NCBI GenBank assembly: GCA_963791145.1 | Contig: CAWBRT010000011.1 | Span: forward strand, 186,001-250,000 | Length of the DNA stretch: 64,000 bases | Source: CAWBRT01 sp963791145 | Lineage (GTDB): Bacteria > Acidobacteriota > Terriglobia > Terriglobales > Acidobacteriaceae | Direction: 5' to 3' | Part shown: piece after piece, positions 43,747 to 51,851 of the stretch | Position numbering within the stretch: the first letter of the stretch is position 1 | Layout of the letters: every line of letters begins with the position of its first letter | Notes under the pieces: generated by a model | The model's database searches: none | What the model was told of the DNA's origin: nothing | Seen by the model: only the letters and a program-made list of their open reading frames with translations | Translations under genes and position numbers: made by a program

Positions 43747-44136
43747 ATGCTTAATTTCAATTCGTTTTTGCGTCGTTTAGTTCTCGTACTGATCTCGTCG
43801 GTTCTGTTCCTCTCTGGAGTTCACCTCGCTGCCGAAAACATCTATACCCCCGATCAGGCCAAAAGCCATATTGGGGAACGGGCCACGGTCTGCGGCATGG
43901 TGGCGAGTGCTCATTTTGCTGCCCGAAGCAAGGGACAGCCGACCTTCATAAATCTCGACAAGCCCTATCCAAACCAAATCTTCACGATTCTGATCTGGGG
44001 CAGTGACCGCGCCAAATTTGGCAACCCCGAGCGGGACTATTCCATGAAGGAAATGTGCGTCACCGGGACAATTCAGGAGTTTCGAGGCACTGCTGAAATC
44101 GTTGCACGCAGCCCATCGCAGATTGCAGTCAAATAG
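43747..44136 (+). CDS. Exported OB-fold-like protein
   Basis: This 129-residue protein has a signal peptide (residues 1-29) followed by YTPDQAKSHIGERATVCGMVASAHFA, then PTFINLDKPYPNQIFTILIW and MCVTGTIQEFRG. That strand pattern is typical of extracytoplasmic OB-fold nucleic-acid-binding modules that accompany secreted nucleases. Together with the nearby S1/P1 nuclease, this suggests handling of extracellular DNA or RNA, but this is inference. GGAGG precedes the start at moderate distance. Confidence 0.7.
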   Translation: MLNFNSFLRRLVLVLISSVLFLSGVHLAAENIYTPDQAKSHIGERATVCGMVASAHFAARSKGQPTFINLDKPYPNQIFTILIWGSDRAKFGNPERDYSMKEMCVTGTIQEFRGTAEIVARSPSQIAVK

Positions 44137-44150
44137 AAGTGGGAACATTA

Positions 44151-45080
44151 CTAGGGCTGGTAACGGTTCAAGTTATGCCAAGTGAGTTGTTCGGCTGATG
44201 GTCGATATGCTGGCGCGTCCGGCAGCAGGATTCGTTTTCCGTGTAGGGCGTAGTACTCCTTCCCGTTATCAAACTCGTCCTTGAGGCGGCGGCTAACCTC
44301 GACAGCATAATCTGGGGTGACGGTCAGATAGCCCCGGTCAAAAAGTGTATGAACATCTTGGCGAAGCAGAAGTCCGTTAGTTGGGTTGTGTGTTCCGCCC
44401 TCTGAATATGGCTGAATGTGCGCGGCCTCTAGCACATGCAGCACATGAGAATTCGTCAAGGCACACTGCCGTTTGTAAACATCTGTCACGATGACTCGGA
44501 ATGCCCCTTGACCAAGCCGTGGAAGAACAGTCTGGGGCTGACCAAATCTGCCATCGCCAACCGCCATCGGAGGCTCTTGCAAGGGCAAAGCTCTGGATCG
44601 CAGCCGCAATTCTACTTCGACCCAAAGCTGCTTTCCGACCTCTTCGTCTGTCGAGAAACCCTTGCCTTGCACAATTGGCTTGTGCCAATTCGGGACAGGA
44701 ATCCATTCCTCGCGGGCGAAGAAGAATGGGCTTTGGAGAAGAATGCACCCTATCGTGAAATCGGATGCCGTACTGGGTTCGACCCTTCTGTACTTTTCAA
44801 TTCTCCGGCGCATTTCGGCCTGACTAGACGCGCCATTCTTCTGTTCAAAAGCTGACCACGCGAAGCTGACCGGGAGCGCAGTATAGTGGCTAAAAAAGCC
44901 ACCTCCAACGATGAAGTCGTTTGGAGAATGCAGCTTAAATAAAAGTGGTTCGCCGGCTGAGAGCCGACGAAAAGAACCCGATCCGCTTGGTTGCCAAAAA
45001 TTGACCTCGTCTGGGCGTAGCTCTGAGAGATAGTCGAACCAGTCCGAGTCGGTGATGGCGACGTAGAGCTTCATCAACAA
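44151..45080 (-). CDS. HNH endonuclease with EVE/PUA-like N-terminus
   Basis: Of 309 residues, the C-terminal part has CALTNSHVLHVLEAAHIQPYSEGG and NGLLLRQDVHTLFDRGYLTV, a complete HNH nuclease motif. The N-terminal about 110 residues (MKLYVAITDSDWFDYL, FWQPSG, EPLLFKLHSPNDFIVGGGFF) resemble EVE/PUA-like domains that read modified bases. The combination suggests a modification-dependent (type IV-like) restriction enzyme, but the specificity cannot be predicted. It stands alone without a methyltransferase. The start may be Met1 or Met3. Confidence 0.8.
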   Translation of the reverse strand: MLMKLYVAITDSDWFDYLSELRPDEVNFWQPSGSGSFRRLSAGEPLLFKLHSPNDFIVGGGFFSHYTALPVSFAWSAFEQKNGASSQAEMRRRIEKYRRVEPSTASDFTIGCILLQSPFFFAREEWIPVPNWHKPIVQGKGFSTDEEVGKQLWVEVELRLRSRALPLQEPPMAVGDGRFGQPQTVLPRLGQGAFRVIVTDVYKRQCALTNSHVLHVLEAAHIQPYSEGGTHNPTNGLLLRQDVHTLFDRGYLTVTPDYAVEVSRRLKDEFDNGKEYYALHGKRILLPDAPAYRPSAEQLTWHNLNRYQP

Positions 45081-45178
45081 GAATGGTTTCGCGGACGCTC
45101 AGAATGTTACCATTCTCGCTGCCGAAATTTAAGTCTCAGTTATCGTCGTTACCTTTAACAGCAAATGAGGAGCATTGA

Positions 45179-45595
45179 TTGGATACCAAACAGATTCTCG
45201 CCCAGCTACGTTCCGAACGTGATCGCCTCGACCAAGCCATCGCGGCACTCGAATCATTGAACTCGACAGGACGGCCAAGTCGCGGCACCAGGACTGCCCT
45301 GAAGCCACGCAGGAAACGCCGCCTGACCGCTGCTGGCCGCAAACGCCTATCAGAAATGATGAAAAAGAGATGGGCTGAACGGCGTAAGAAGGCAGCAAAA
45401 CCTACCCCGAAGAAGGCGCGTGCCCGTCGCCGGATGAACGCCGCAGCTCGGAAGCGCATGTCTCAGATGATGAAGGCTAGGTGGGTGGCAAGGAAGAAGC
45501 TGGCGGCTAAGAAAACAGCAAAGGCTAAAGCGAAGAAAGCGACAGCAGTAGCCGCGAAAGTCCCTGTTAAGACTGCAATGGCAGGAGCGGAATAG
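45179..45595 (+). CDS. Lys/Arg-rich protein with duplicated motif
   Basis: This 138-residue protein starts at TTG 45179, six bases after GAGGAG. A short coiled coil (TKQILAQLRSERDRLDQAIAALE) precedes two copies of a basic motif: TAAGRKRLSEMMKKRWAERR and NAAARKRMSQMMKARWVARK. An Ala/Lys tail resembling histone H1-like proteins follows. It probably binds nucleic acid. It is the last gene before attR. Function unknown. Confidence 0.65.
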   Translation: MDTKQILAQLRSERDRLDQAIAALESLNSTGRPSRGTRTALKPRRKRRLTAAGRKRLSEMMKKRWAERRKKAAKPTPKKARARRRMNAAARKRMSQMMKARWVARKKLAAKKTAKAKAKKATAVAAKVPVKTAMAGAE

Positions 45596-45802
45596 GGAAT
45601 TCAAGCCTACGTTCTGGCTGGCGGTCCGACCAAAATATTTGTGACATACTTTGTGCCATAACCCCTTTGTGCAAGCGTGGAGAACTGCTGCTCAGTCGAG
45701 GTTGGCACAGCTCATGCGTTAGAGTAGACAGGCTTGTATTCCGAATACGTTATGCTCACTCAGGCTTATTCCTGCTCTTTGCTGCCTGAGTCGTTGGAAG
45801 AA

Positions 45803-45853
45803 CTGTCACGGCAGAGGTCGCGAGTTCGAGTCTCGTCGTCCCCGCCATTCTTT
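45803..45853. repeat. attR: 51-bp direct repeat of tRNA-Asp 3' part
   Basis: Identical to 32751-32801. It lacks the 5' half of the tRNA, so the functional tRNA-Asp is at the left end. Confidence 0.93.
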
Positions 45854-45896
45854 CCCAGCCGTTCTGGTAAATCGAATATTTTTTCGGCAGGAATGC

Positions 45897-45925
45897 AACC
45901 AGCTATTCGGCTGGTTTTTGTTTTT
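45897..45925 (+). terminator. Intrinsic terminator, probably the original tRNA-Asp terminator
   Basis: AACCAGC-TATTCG-GCTGGTT is followed by a T-rich tail (TTTTTGTTTTT). It lies 44 bases past attR on the plus strand, where it would follow tRNA-Asp if the island were removed. Confidence 0.8.
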
Positions 45926-45975
45926 AGCGGGACATGTTGATCAGCTGAAGGCTACTGCGCTGCGGTTTGCGCCGT

Positions 45976-46512
45976 TCACTTCCACTTATTAGATAGGAAC
46001 TCCACTCCCATGACTCCAGCGATGCGGTGGCGCACCAGCGCGCGGGTGCGAATCCAGGGCGACTTGGGTTCCAGACGATAGCGCAGGTCCAACTCGGCTC
46101 CAACCGGAAATTCCCGCGGCCCGGTGAAGGCGAGGCCGCCAGTACTGTAATTAAATCCCTGGCCGTCGTGCAGGCGCCGGCCATATCCGTAGCGAACCTC
46201 GAACTGCGCGGTCGAGCGCGGGCTGTGCCGCCGCTCTTCGGGTTGCTGCGCTGAACCAGTGGTTTCCAGTTTGCCGATCAGAACTTTTTCCAGGCGTTCT
46301 TTCTTGTCCAGCGATGGAAGCATGCGCTCGGCCGAGCACAGAGAGGAGATGAGCTGCTGCTGGCGCTCGGTCAGCACCTGTTCGGAGAGCACCGAGAAGT
46401 TGCGGAAGATCCACATCAGGCGGAGGCGCTCCAGGAAGGACGGCATTACATACTGGATGCCATTGTCTGTGGAAACCTCAAGAAAGCCATTGCTCAGTTT
46501 CGCCGGCAACAT
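45976..46512 (-). CDS. PilZ domain protein
   Basis: This protein is 178 residues. The C-terminal PilZ domain (from about residue 95) begins EERRHSPR, the c-di-GMP-binding RxxxR, and includes YSTGGLAFTG, a D/NxSxxG-like motif. The N-terminal half is helical. It should bind c-di-GMP and regulate a partner. ATG 46512 follows GGAGAG; the ORF extends to 46593 with less protein-like codons. It is the first host gene after the island. Confidence 0.8.
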   Translation of the reverse strand: MLPAKLSNGFLEVSTDNGIQYVMPSFLERLRLMWIFRNFSVLSEQVLTERQQQLISSLCSAERMLPSLDKKERLEKVLIGKLETTGSAQQPEERRHSPRSTAQFEVRYGYGRRLHDGQGFNYSTGGLAFTGPREFPVGAELDLRYRLEPKSPWIRTRALVRHRIAGVMGVEFLSNKWK

Positions 46513-46798
46513 GTCCGCATCTCTCTCCAAAGCACTGAAGATGTTCGCGATAGGAGCATATCCAGAGAACCAGATGCCCGCAAGGTGGTGCAAACGTTAC
46601 GAAAGGGTATTGTCCTGCCGTGAAAGTATGCGGATTTCGGTTGTTTTACGCATTGTTGGAGCGTTTTTCCCACCCCAGCGAGCGAAAACCGCGCTTGCCG
46701 GGGACCCCCGGAGCAGGAACGGTTTTTCTCGAGTCGTGACTAAAGTCATCTACCGCTGGCGCTTGCGTGGCTAGTCTGGATTCGTAAAGGAGCAAGCG

Positions 46799-48043
46799 AT
46801 GAGTGAACTGATCGATAACCGGGCTCAGCGGATTAACGCATTAAAAGACATCATCAAGCACCTGCACTCGGGAGCGCCCGCCGAGCAGGTCAAGATCCAG
46901 TTGCGGCAAATCGTGAAGCAGACCGACGCGGGCGAGATCATGGCGATGGAGCAGGAGTTGATGGCCGAGGGCATGCCGGTGGAAGAGGTACGCTCGATGT
47001 GCGATCTGCACTCGCAGGTCACCCGCGAAGTGCTGGTCCAGATTCCTTCTGCGCAGCAGCTTGCGCCTGGGCACCCGGTGGATACCTTCCGGCGAGAAAA
47101 CGACGCGCTGCGGGAGGCGCTCACCCGTCTGCGCACGGCCCTGGCCGACCTTCGCGCCCTGCCCGACGATAGTGAGGCCAGCACGCCGCTCTTCCAGTTG
47201 CGCCAGGCATTCAACGATCTGATGGATATCGAGAAGCACTACCAACGCAAAGAGCACGCGCTGTTCTCCTTCCTGGAAAAGCATGGCATCACCGGCCCTT
47301 CCAAGGTGATGTGGGCCAAGGATGATGAAATCCGCGCCATGCTCAAGCAGTTGGGCGAAATGCTGCACAAGCCTGAGGCTCGCGCCGCCGATTGGAAGGC
47401 AGATCCATACAAGCTTGCCATGACGGCCGCCAACGCGGTCGAGGAGATGATGTTCAAGGAAGAGCAGATCCTGCTGCCGATGTCGCTCAGCACGCTGACC
47501 GAAGACGAGTGGGGCGAGATCTGGGCGTCTTCTCCGAAATACGGCTGGTGCCTGGTAGAACCGCGCGTGGGCTACGCGCCTCCCGAACAAGTCATGCAGG
47601 AGGCGCTAAGTGTGCCGGCGGGTGGCGCGCTTATGCTGCCCAGCGGCAACATCACCCTGGAACAACTCACGGCCATCTTCTCTACCCTGCCGCTGGATTT
47701 GACCTTTGTGGATGCCGACGACCGCGTCGCCTTTTTTACCGAAGGGCCGGAGCGCATCTTCGCCCGCAGCAAGGCGATCATCGGGCGCAAGGTGCAGCAT
47801 TGCCATCCGCCGCGCAGCGTGAACGTGGTCGACCAAATCCTCTCCGATTTCCGCGCCGGCCGCCAGAATGTGGCGGAGTTCTGGATCGACTTCCACGGCA
47901 AGTACGTGCACATCCGCTACTTCGCCGTGCGCGACAAGGAAGGAAAATATCTAGGCACGCTGGAGCTGACGCAGGATATCAAGCCGCTGCGCGACCTGCA
48001 GGGCGAGCGCAGGCTGTTGGAATATGCGGCGAAGGCCATTTAA
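46799..48043 (+). CDS. DUF438/hemerythrin HHE/PAS protein
   Basis: This 414-residue protein starts after AAAGGAG. DUF438 comprises about 1-85 (IDNRAQRINALKDIIKHLHSG). A hemerythrin-like four-helix bundle follows (about 90-240) with His/Glu ligands in DIEKHYQRKEHALFSFLEKHG and EEMMFKEEQILLP. A PAS-like domain is at 290-400 (LDLTFVDADDRVAFFTEG, RKVQHCHPPRSVNVVDQIL). The DUF438-HHE-PAS architecture is widespread and proposed to sense oxygen, NO or redox. No partner gene is adjacent. Confidence 0.88.
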   Translation: MSELIDNRAQRINALKDIIKHLHSGAPAEQVKIQLRQIVKQTDAGEIMAMEQELMAEGMPVEEVRSMCDLHSQVTREVLVQIPSAQQLAPGHPVDTFRRENDALREALTRLRTALADLRALPDDSEASTPLFQLRQAFNDLMDIEKHYQRKEHALFSFLEKHGITGPSKVMWAKDDEIRAMLKQLGEMLHKPEARAADWKADPYKLAMTAANAVEEMMFKEEQILLPMSLSTLTEDEWGEIWASSPKYGWCLVEPRVGYAPPEQVMQEALSVPAGGALMLPSGNITLEQLTAIFSTLPLDLTFVDADDRVAFFTEGPERIFARSKAIIGRKVQHCHPPRSVNVVDQILSDFRAGRQNVAEFWIDFHGKYVHIRYFAVRDKEGKYLGTLELTQDIKPLRDLQGERRLLEYAAKAI

Positions 48044-48122
48044 GATTTCAGATTTTCAATTTCAGATTGTAAGGATGCGGCTCGCCTTGGTTGTTCAATC
48101 TGAAATCTGAAATCAAAAAATC
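48044..48122. repeat. Inverted 8-nt repeats (TTTCAGAT / ATCTGAAA)
   Basis: Between convergent genes, about 48045-48068 repeats ATTTCAGAT-like units and about 48096-48118 carries CAATCTGAAATCTGAAATC, enclosing a GC-rich centre. Confidence 0.6.
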
Positions 48123-49187
48123 TTAAATGGGAAACTTCACCCCGCACTGTTCGCCTTCCTGTTGCAGCTCCTTCGCGATGGCGGCGGCCATCGGGATGCC
48201 CTCCTTCAGCCACTTCTCCCGCCGGCGAAGCTCGATCTCGCCGGGCAGGAAGATCTCCGGAACGCCCTTGGCCGGGGTGCTGTTCTTGATCTCGGTGATC
48301 ATGCGGTCCATTTCGCCGCGGAAGCGGTCGAGCGAGGTAAAGGCCTCGATGTTGATGGCGGCGAAGACGTGGCTGACGCAGGCCGGCTGGTCGAAGTCGG
48401 TGTATAGGTCGCGCACGTGCGGACCGAACAATGAGCCCGACAACACCGCGCTGAGGACGTCGATCACCAGGGCGATGGCCGATCCCTTGGGACCGGCGGC
48501 GGGCATCACTGAGCCAAGCACGCCCTCCGCGGGATCGGTGGTCGGCTCGCCTTCCTTGTTCAGCGCCCAGCCCGGCGGAATGGGCTGCTTCTTCTTGGCC
48601 GCTACCACCAGCTTGCCGCGCGCCACAATGCTGGTGGCGAGATCGGCGACGACCGGCAGTTGCCGTCCGGCGGGAATGGCAACCGCCAATGGATTGGTCC
48701 CGAGGTAAACGTCTCTTCCACCCCACGGCGCCATGCGCGCCTTGCTGTTGGTGGCGGCCAGGCCGATCATTCCGCGACCCAGAGCCATCTCGGCATAGTA
48801 GCCGGCAATGCCGTTGTGATTGGAGTTGCCGACGCTGACCATGGCGATTCCGGTCTGCGCGGCCTTGTCCATCGCCATCTCCATCGCCTGGCGCGAGACA
48901 TAGGCGCCCATGGAGTTGCAGGCATCCAGCGTCGCCGCCGAGAGCCGCTGGGAAACCATTTTCATCTCGAAGTTCGCGCGCACGATGCCCAGGCGGATGC
49001 GCTTCAGATAGAGCGGCAGCCGGCTGGTGCCGTGCGAATCGATCCCCTTCAGATCGGCATCCACCAGGTTGTCGGCAGTGACGAACGCCTCCTCCGGCTT
49101 CATGCCTGCCTTCTCAAATAGCTTCGCGCCAAAATTCCGCAGCGCGTCCGCTTGCACGATGACGACGTCATTCACTGGATCACTCAC
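48123..49187 (-). CDS. Ldh family (malate/L-lactate-type) oxidoreductase
   Basis: This 354-residue NAD(P)-dependent dehydrogenase of the YlbC/MDH2 fold differs from the Rossmann malate dehydrogenases. DLKGIDSHGTSRLPLYLKRI holds the catalytic His, and VSVGNSNHNGIAGYYAEMA and GTNPLAVAIP are signature segments. Substrates in this family include malate, sulfolactate, ureidoglycolate and 2,3-diketogulonate, so the assignment stops at family level. It is complete. It is divergent from nothing obvious; the BASS transporter lies upstream on the same strand, 30 bp away, and may be co-expressed. Confidence 0.88.
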   Translation of the reverse strand: MSDPVNDVVIVQADALRNFGAKLFEKAGMKPEEAFVTADNLVDADLKGIDSHGTSRLPLYLKRIRLGIVRANFEMKMVSQRLSAATLDACNSMGAYVSRQAMEMAMDKAAQTGIAMVSVGNSNHNGIAGYYAEMALGRGMIGLAATNSKARMAPWGGRDVYLGTNPLAVAIPAGRQLPVVADLATSIVARGKLVVAAKKKQPIPPGWALNKEGEPTTDPAEGVLGSVMPAAGPKGSAIALVIDVLSAVLSGSLFGPHVRDLYTDFDQPACVSHVFAAINIEAFTSLDRFRGEMDRMITEIKNSTPAKGVPEIFLPGEIELRRREKWLKEGIPMAAAIAKELQQEGEQCGVKFPI

Positions 49188-49217
49188 TTGCGTTGTTCCT
49201 TTCTTGTCGTTCCGCTC

Positions 49218-50186
49218 TCAGCCTTCCCGGCCGGCGGGCTCAACTTTCGGCAAGGGTTCTTTTCCCGAGGCCTCAGCCGGACTCAGCCGCAACTTCTGGT
49301 ACATACGCATGGGGATGAGCAAGAGCCAGAACGGAACCATGTATATGGCCGACACCAACGGCTCAATGGCGCCAAAAAATTGGGCGGCGAAGACCATCGA
49401 CAGAACATTGTTGGGCATGGCAATGGCAATCAAATAGCTGAGCTGCTCGCGAACCGGCATGCGCCAGGAAAACAAAAGCGCCGCCAGGAAGGAGACGGCC
49501 GCCACCGCGAAGGAAGCCACCAGGGCCACGCCGATGATGGAGGCTTGCCGCCGGAAGACGTCGGCGTAAGCGGAAAAGATGCCCAGCATCTGCAGGCTGA
49601 TGATCAGCAACGACGCCGGATAGCGGAGAGCCAGGAGACGGTCGGCCGCCCGTGGAAAGCAGCGCTTCAGCAGTTCGGCCACGATAAATGGGATGAACAC
49701 AACCAAGCTCAACGTGCGGACCATGGCAGTGAAAGAGATGACCATGGTCCGTCCGGCAAGAAGCTTGACCAGCGCGGGTAGCGTCACCGGAACCAGAAAG
49801 CAACTGCTGGCCATTCCCACGATTACGAAAGCTGTATTGGCCGCCAGCATCTCCGAAATCAGCGGCGACATGACGGCCGGAGAAATTCCGGCCAGCAATA
49901 GCGCGGCCAGAGCATGACTTGGAAAAAGCCACTCAAAGATGAAGTAGACCGCCAATGGCAGCACGATCATCTTGGCAGCGAGCAAATAAGCGATAGAGCC
50001 TGGGGACTTGCGGAGGAGCTGCCATATGGAGTCCAGCGGAACGGACAGGAAACTCAGCAGTAGAAGCCCCATCATTCCGTAGACGGGAAACTCGCGAAAC
50101 CAGGAGCCGAAGCCGGGAAAGAGAACTCCTCCGGCGATAGAGGAGAAAACCACGATTAGCAGAACTATGTCCTGAATACGAAGCAT
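49218..50186 (-). CDS. Bile acid:sodium symporter (BASS)-family transporter
   Basis: This 322-residue membrane protein has about ten helices. AGISPAVMSPLISEMLAANTAF and IAIAMPNNVLSMVFAAQFFG are the two crossover-type motifs of the BASS/ACR3-like fold. It would move an organic anion with Na+ or H+; with the Ldh-family gene downstream, a hydroxy-acid substrate is conceivable. ATG 50186 (MLRIQDIV) starts the first helix; the ORF extends far upstream without membrane character. The C-terminus is Pro/Glu-rich. Confidence 0.82.
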   Translation of the reverse strand: MLRIQDIVLLIVVFSSIAGGVLFPGFGSWFREFPVYGMMGLLLLSFLSVPLDSIWQLLRKSPGSIAYLLAAKMIVLPLAVYFIFEWLFPSHALAALLLAGISPAVMSPLISEMLAANTAFVIVGMASSCFLVPVTLPALVKLLAGRTMVISFTAMVRTLSLVVFIPFIVAELLKRCFPRAADRLLALRYPASLLIISLQMLGIFSAYADVFRRQASIIGVALVASFAVAAVSFLAALLFSWRMPVREQLSYLIAIAMPNNVLSMVFAAQFFGAIEPLVSAIYMVPFWLLLIPMRMYQKLRLSPAEASGKEPLPKVEPAGREG

Positions 50187-50343
50187 CGGCGCGGAACGCG
50201 AGCCTTCCTGGAGCGGAGCTAAGAGCGCGAATGCAGATTGTATCAGGGCTGCGGCAAAAACGATCCGCACCCGCAGCTTGGGGGCAGGCATCCAAACCGG
50301 GCAGCGGATGCTCGCAATTCCAGCGGCTTGAACGGAGGTTGCG

Positions 50344-51666
50344 GTGGAGCTGAATACATCGTCGTTGTTGCTGGCTGCCCTGGTCGCCGTGGTTGCACCA
50401 CTGGCATGCGAACTTCCGCTGGGCTTGCGGCTTCCCATGGTAGTGCTGGAGGTGGTCTTCGGGATCATCATCGGCCCGCATGTGCTCGGCTGGGCCAGCC
50501 CAACCGGTTTACTGGGACTTCTGGGACAGCTCGGACTCATCTTCCTGTTCTTCCTCGCCGGGATGGAAATAGATCTGCGCTCGGTCAAAGGAACGCCGCT
50601 GAAGAAAGCCGGGACCGGTTGGGTACTGTCGATGGGCATTGCGCTCGCAATCGGGACCGTGCTGGCGATGCTGCAGTTTGTAGATACTCCATTGCTGATC
50701 GGCGCCATCCTGACCACCACCACGCTGGGAACGCTCATGCCCATCCTGCGCGACACGGGCGAGCTGGAAACCAAGTTCGGCTCCCACGTGCTGGCGGCGG
50801 GAATTCTGGGAGAGATCGGACCGATCATACTGGTCTCGATCCTGTTTACTCGCGACCACACTCACTGGCTGCAGACGGCGCTCATGATCCTGTTCGTGCT
50901 GATCGCCGTGGGCGCCGCTCTGGCGGCGCTCTGGCCTTCTCCGCCCAGATTCGTTTCTCTCATTTCGAGGACCATGGAGGCGGCCAGCCAGCTTCCGGTG
51001 CGCATGTCCATCCTGGTGCTCATGCTGCTGGTGACATTGGCAGCGAAATTCGGACTGGACATGATTCTGGGCGCGTTCGCCTCCGGCATGGTGGTCGGAC
51101 TCGGCGCCCGCGGAGAAGAGGGACACATACTGCGTCACAAACTGGACGCCATCGGCTTCGGCTTCCTGATTCCCCTGTTCTTCGTGGCCAGCGGCATGAA
51201 GTTCGATCTGCCGGCACTGTTCGACAATCCGCAGGCGCTGCTGCGCCTGCCCGTCTTCCTGGTCCTGTTCCTGGTGGTGCGCGGAGTTCCAGTGCTGCTC
51301 TATCGCCGCGAGTTGGCCAAGGAAGAGTTCTTCCCCTTTGCTCTCTACTCCGCTACCGCCCTGCCGTTTGTGATCGCTCTCACCGAGCTGGGAGTTTCAA
51401 CGGGAAGAATGCGCACCGATAACGCTGCCGCGCTTGTAGGAGCAGGCATGCTGTCGGTGTTGCTGTTTCCCATGACGGCCATGACTCTGCGCCGCCGCAC
51501 CTCTGCTTCGTTGGCCACGGCTTCGGCATCCGCAGCGGACCAGGCTTCAGTGGCGGCGACGGCGTACTCGCCCGAAACCGTTTCGCCGGACGCGGCAGAA
51601 GGCTTCCTCCACCCCGGCGAAGACAACCCCGGCCTTCGCTGGGAAACCCGGCGAAAAGCAAGTTGA
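50344..51666 (+). CDS. CPA2-type cation:proton antiporter
   Basis: This 440-residue Kef/NapA-like exchanger has about 12 membrane helices. The segment LGQLGLIFLFFLAGMEIDLRSV is typical of the CPA2 family, and the ion site region AGILGEIGPIILVSIL and LGAFASGMVVGL are present. There is no RCK/TrkA domain; the C-terminal 60 residues are an Ala/Ser-rich tail. The GTG start at 50344 has no strong Shine-Dalgarno site. It would exchange Na+ or K+ for H+ at the inner membrane. Confidence 0.88.
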   Translation: MELNTSSLLLAALVAVVAPLACELPLGLRLPMVVLEVVFGIIIGPHVLGWASPTGLLGLLGQLGLIFLFFLAGMEIDLRSVKGTPLKKAGTGWVLSMGIALAIGTVLAMLQFVDTPLLIGAILTTTTLGTLMPILRDTGELETKFGSHVLAAGILGEIGPIILVSILFTRDHTHWLQTALMILFVLIAVGAALAALWPSPPRFVSLISRTMEAASQLPVRMSILVLMLLVTLAAKFGLDMILGAFASGMVVGLGARGEEGHILRHKLDAIGFGFLIPLFFVASGMKFDLPALFDNPQALLRLPVFLVLFLVVRGVPVLLYRRELAKEEFFPFALYSATALPFVIALTELGVSTGRMRTDNAAALVGAGMLSVLLFPMTAMTLRRRTSASLATASASAADQASVAATAYSPETVSPDAAEGFLHPGEDNPGLRWETRRKAS

Positions 51667-51851
51667 CGATCGCCTTAGCGCGGCTTCGCAGCTTCGTCAA
51701 CCATGCGCTGGCGCATCCTTATACAATGCATACGGGAACGCTGCTGCCCACAGATGCAGGCCGCCGTGCATAGTTCCGAGCCGTAGTGCGGCGGCAGGCG
51801 GCACCCCGGTCCTTTCTGTTGCAGTTAAGCACTGCTTCCGCGGAGGATCTC

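Larger units (their letters stand above)
32751..45853. mobile_element. 13.1-kb integrative element inserted in tRNA-Asp
   Basis: The element is bounded by identical 51-bp repeats, one of them the 3' part of tRNA-Asp. A tyrosine recombinase gene at the tRNA end points towards the tRNA. It contains a divergent regulator/Xis-like pair, a DUF3987 replication-type gene, IS5-group and IS21-family insertions and cargo (HEPN-like/membrane/cyclase-like operon, S1/P1 nuclease, HNH endonuclease, small exported and basic proteins). Cargo genes are AT-richer than the flanks. No conjugation or capsid genes are seen, so it is a genomic island or mobilisable relic rather than a full ICE or phage. The interrupted integrase suggests it is now immobile. 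Confidence 0.9.
45596..45975. other. Right end of the island and host flank, no gene
   Basis: This region contains attR (45803-45853) and a terminator (45897-45925). A short frame at 45734-45940 overlaps attR and is not credible. Confidence 0.6.

Noticed and set aside
45734..45940. Small gene over attR
   Set aside because: The frame is translated tRNA-derived sequence.
48040..48726. 228-codon frame antisense/out of frame in the Ldh gene
   Set aside because: Shadow of the conserved dehydrogenase frame.
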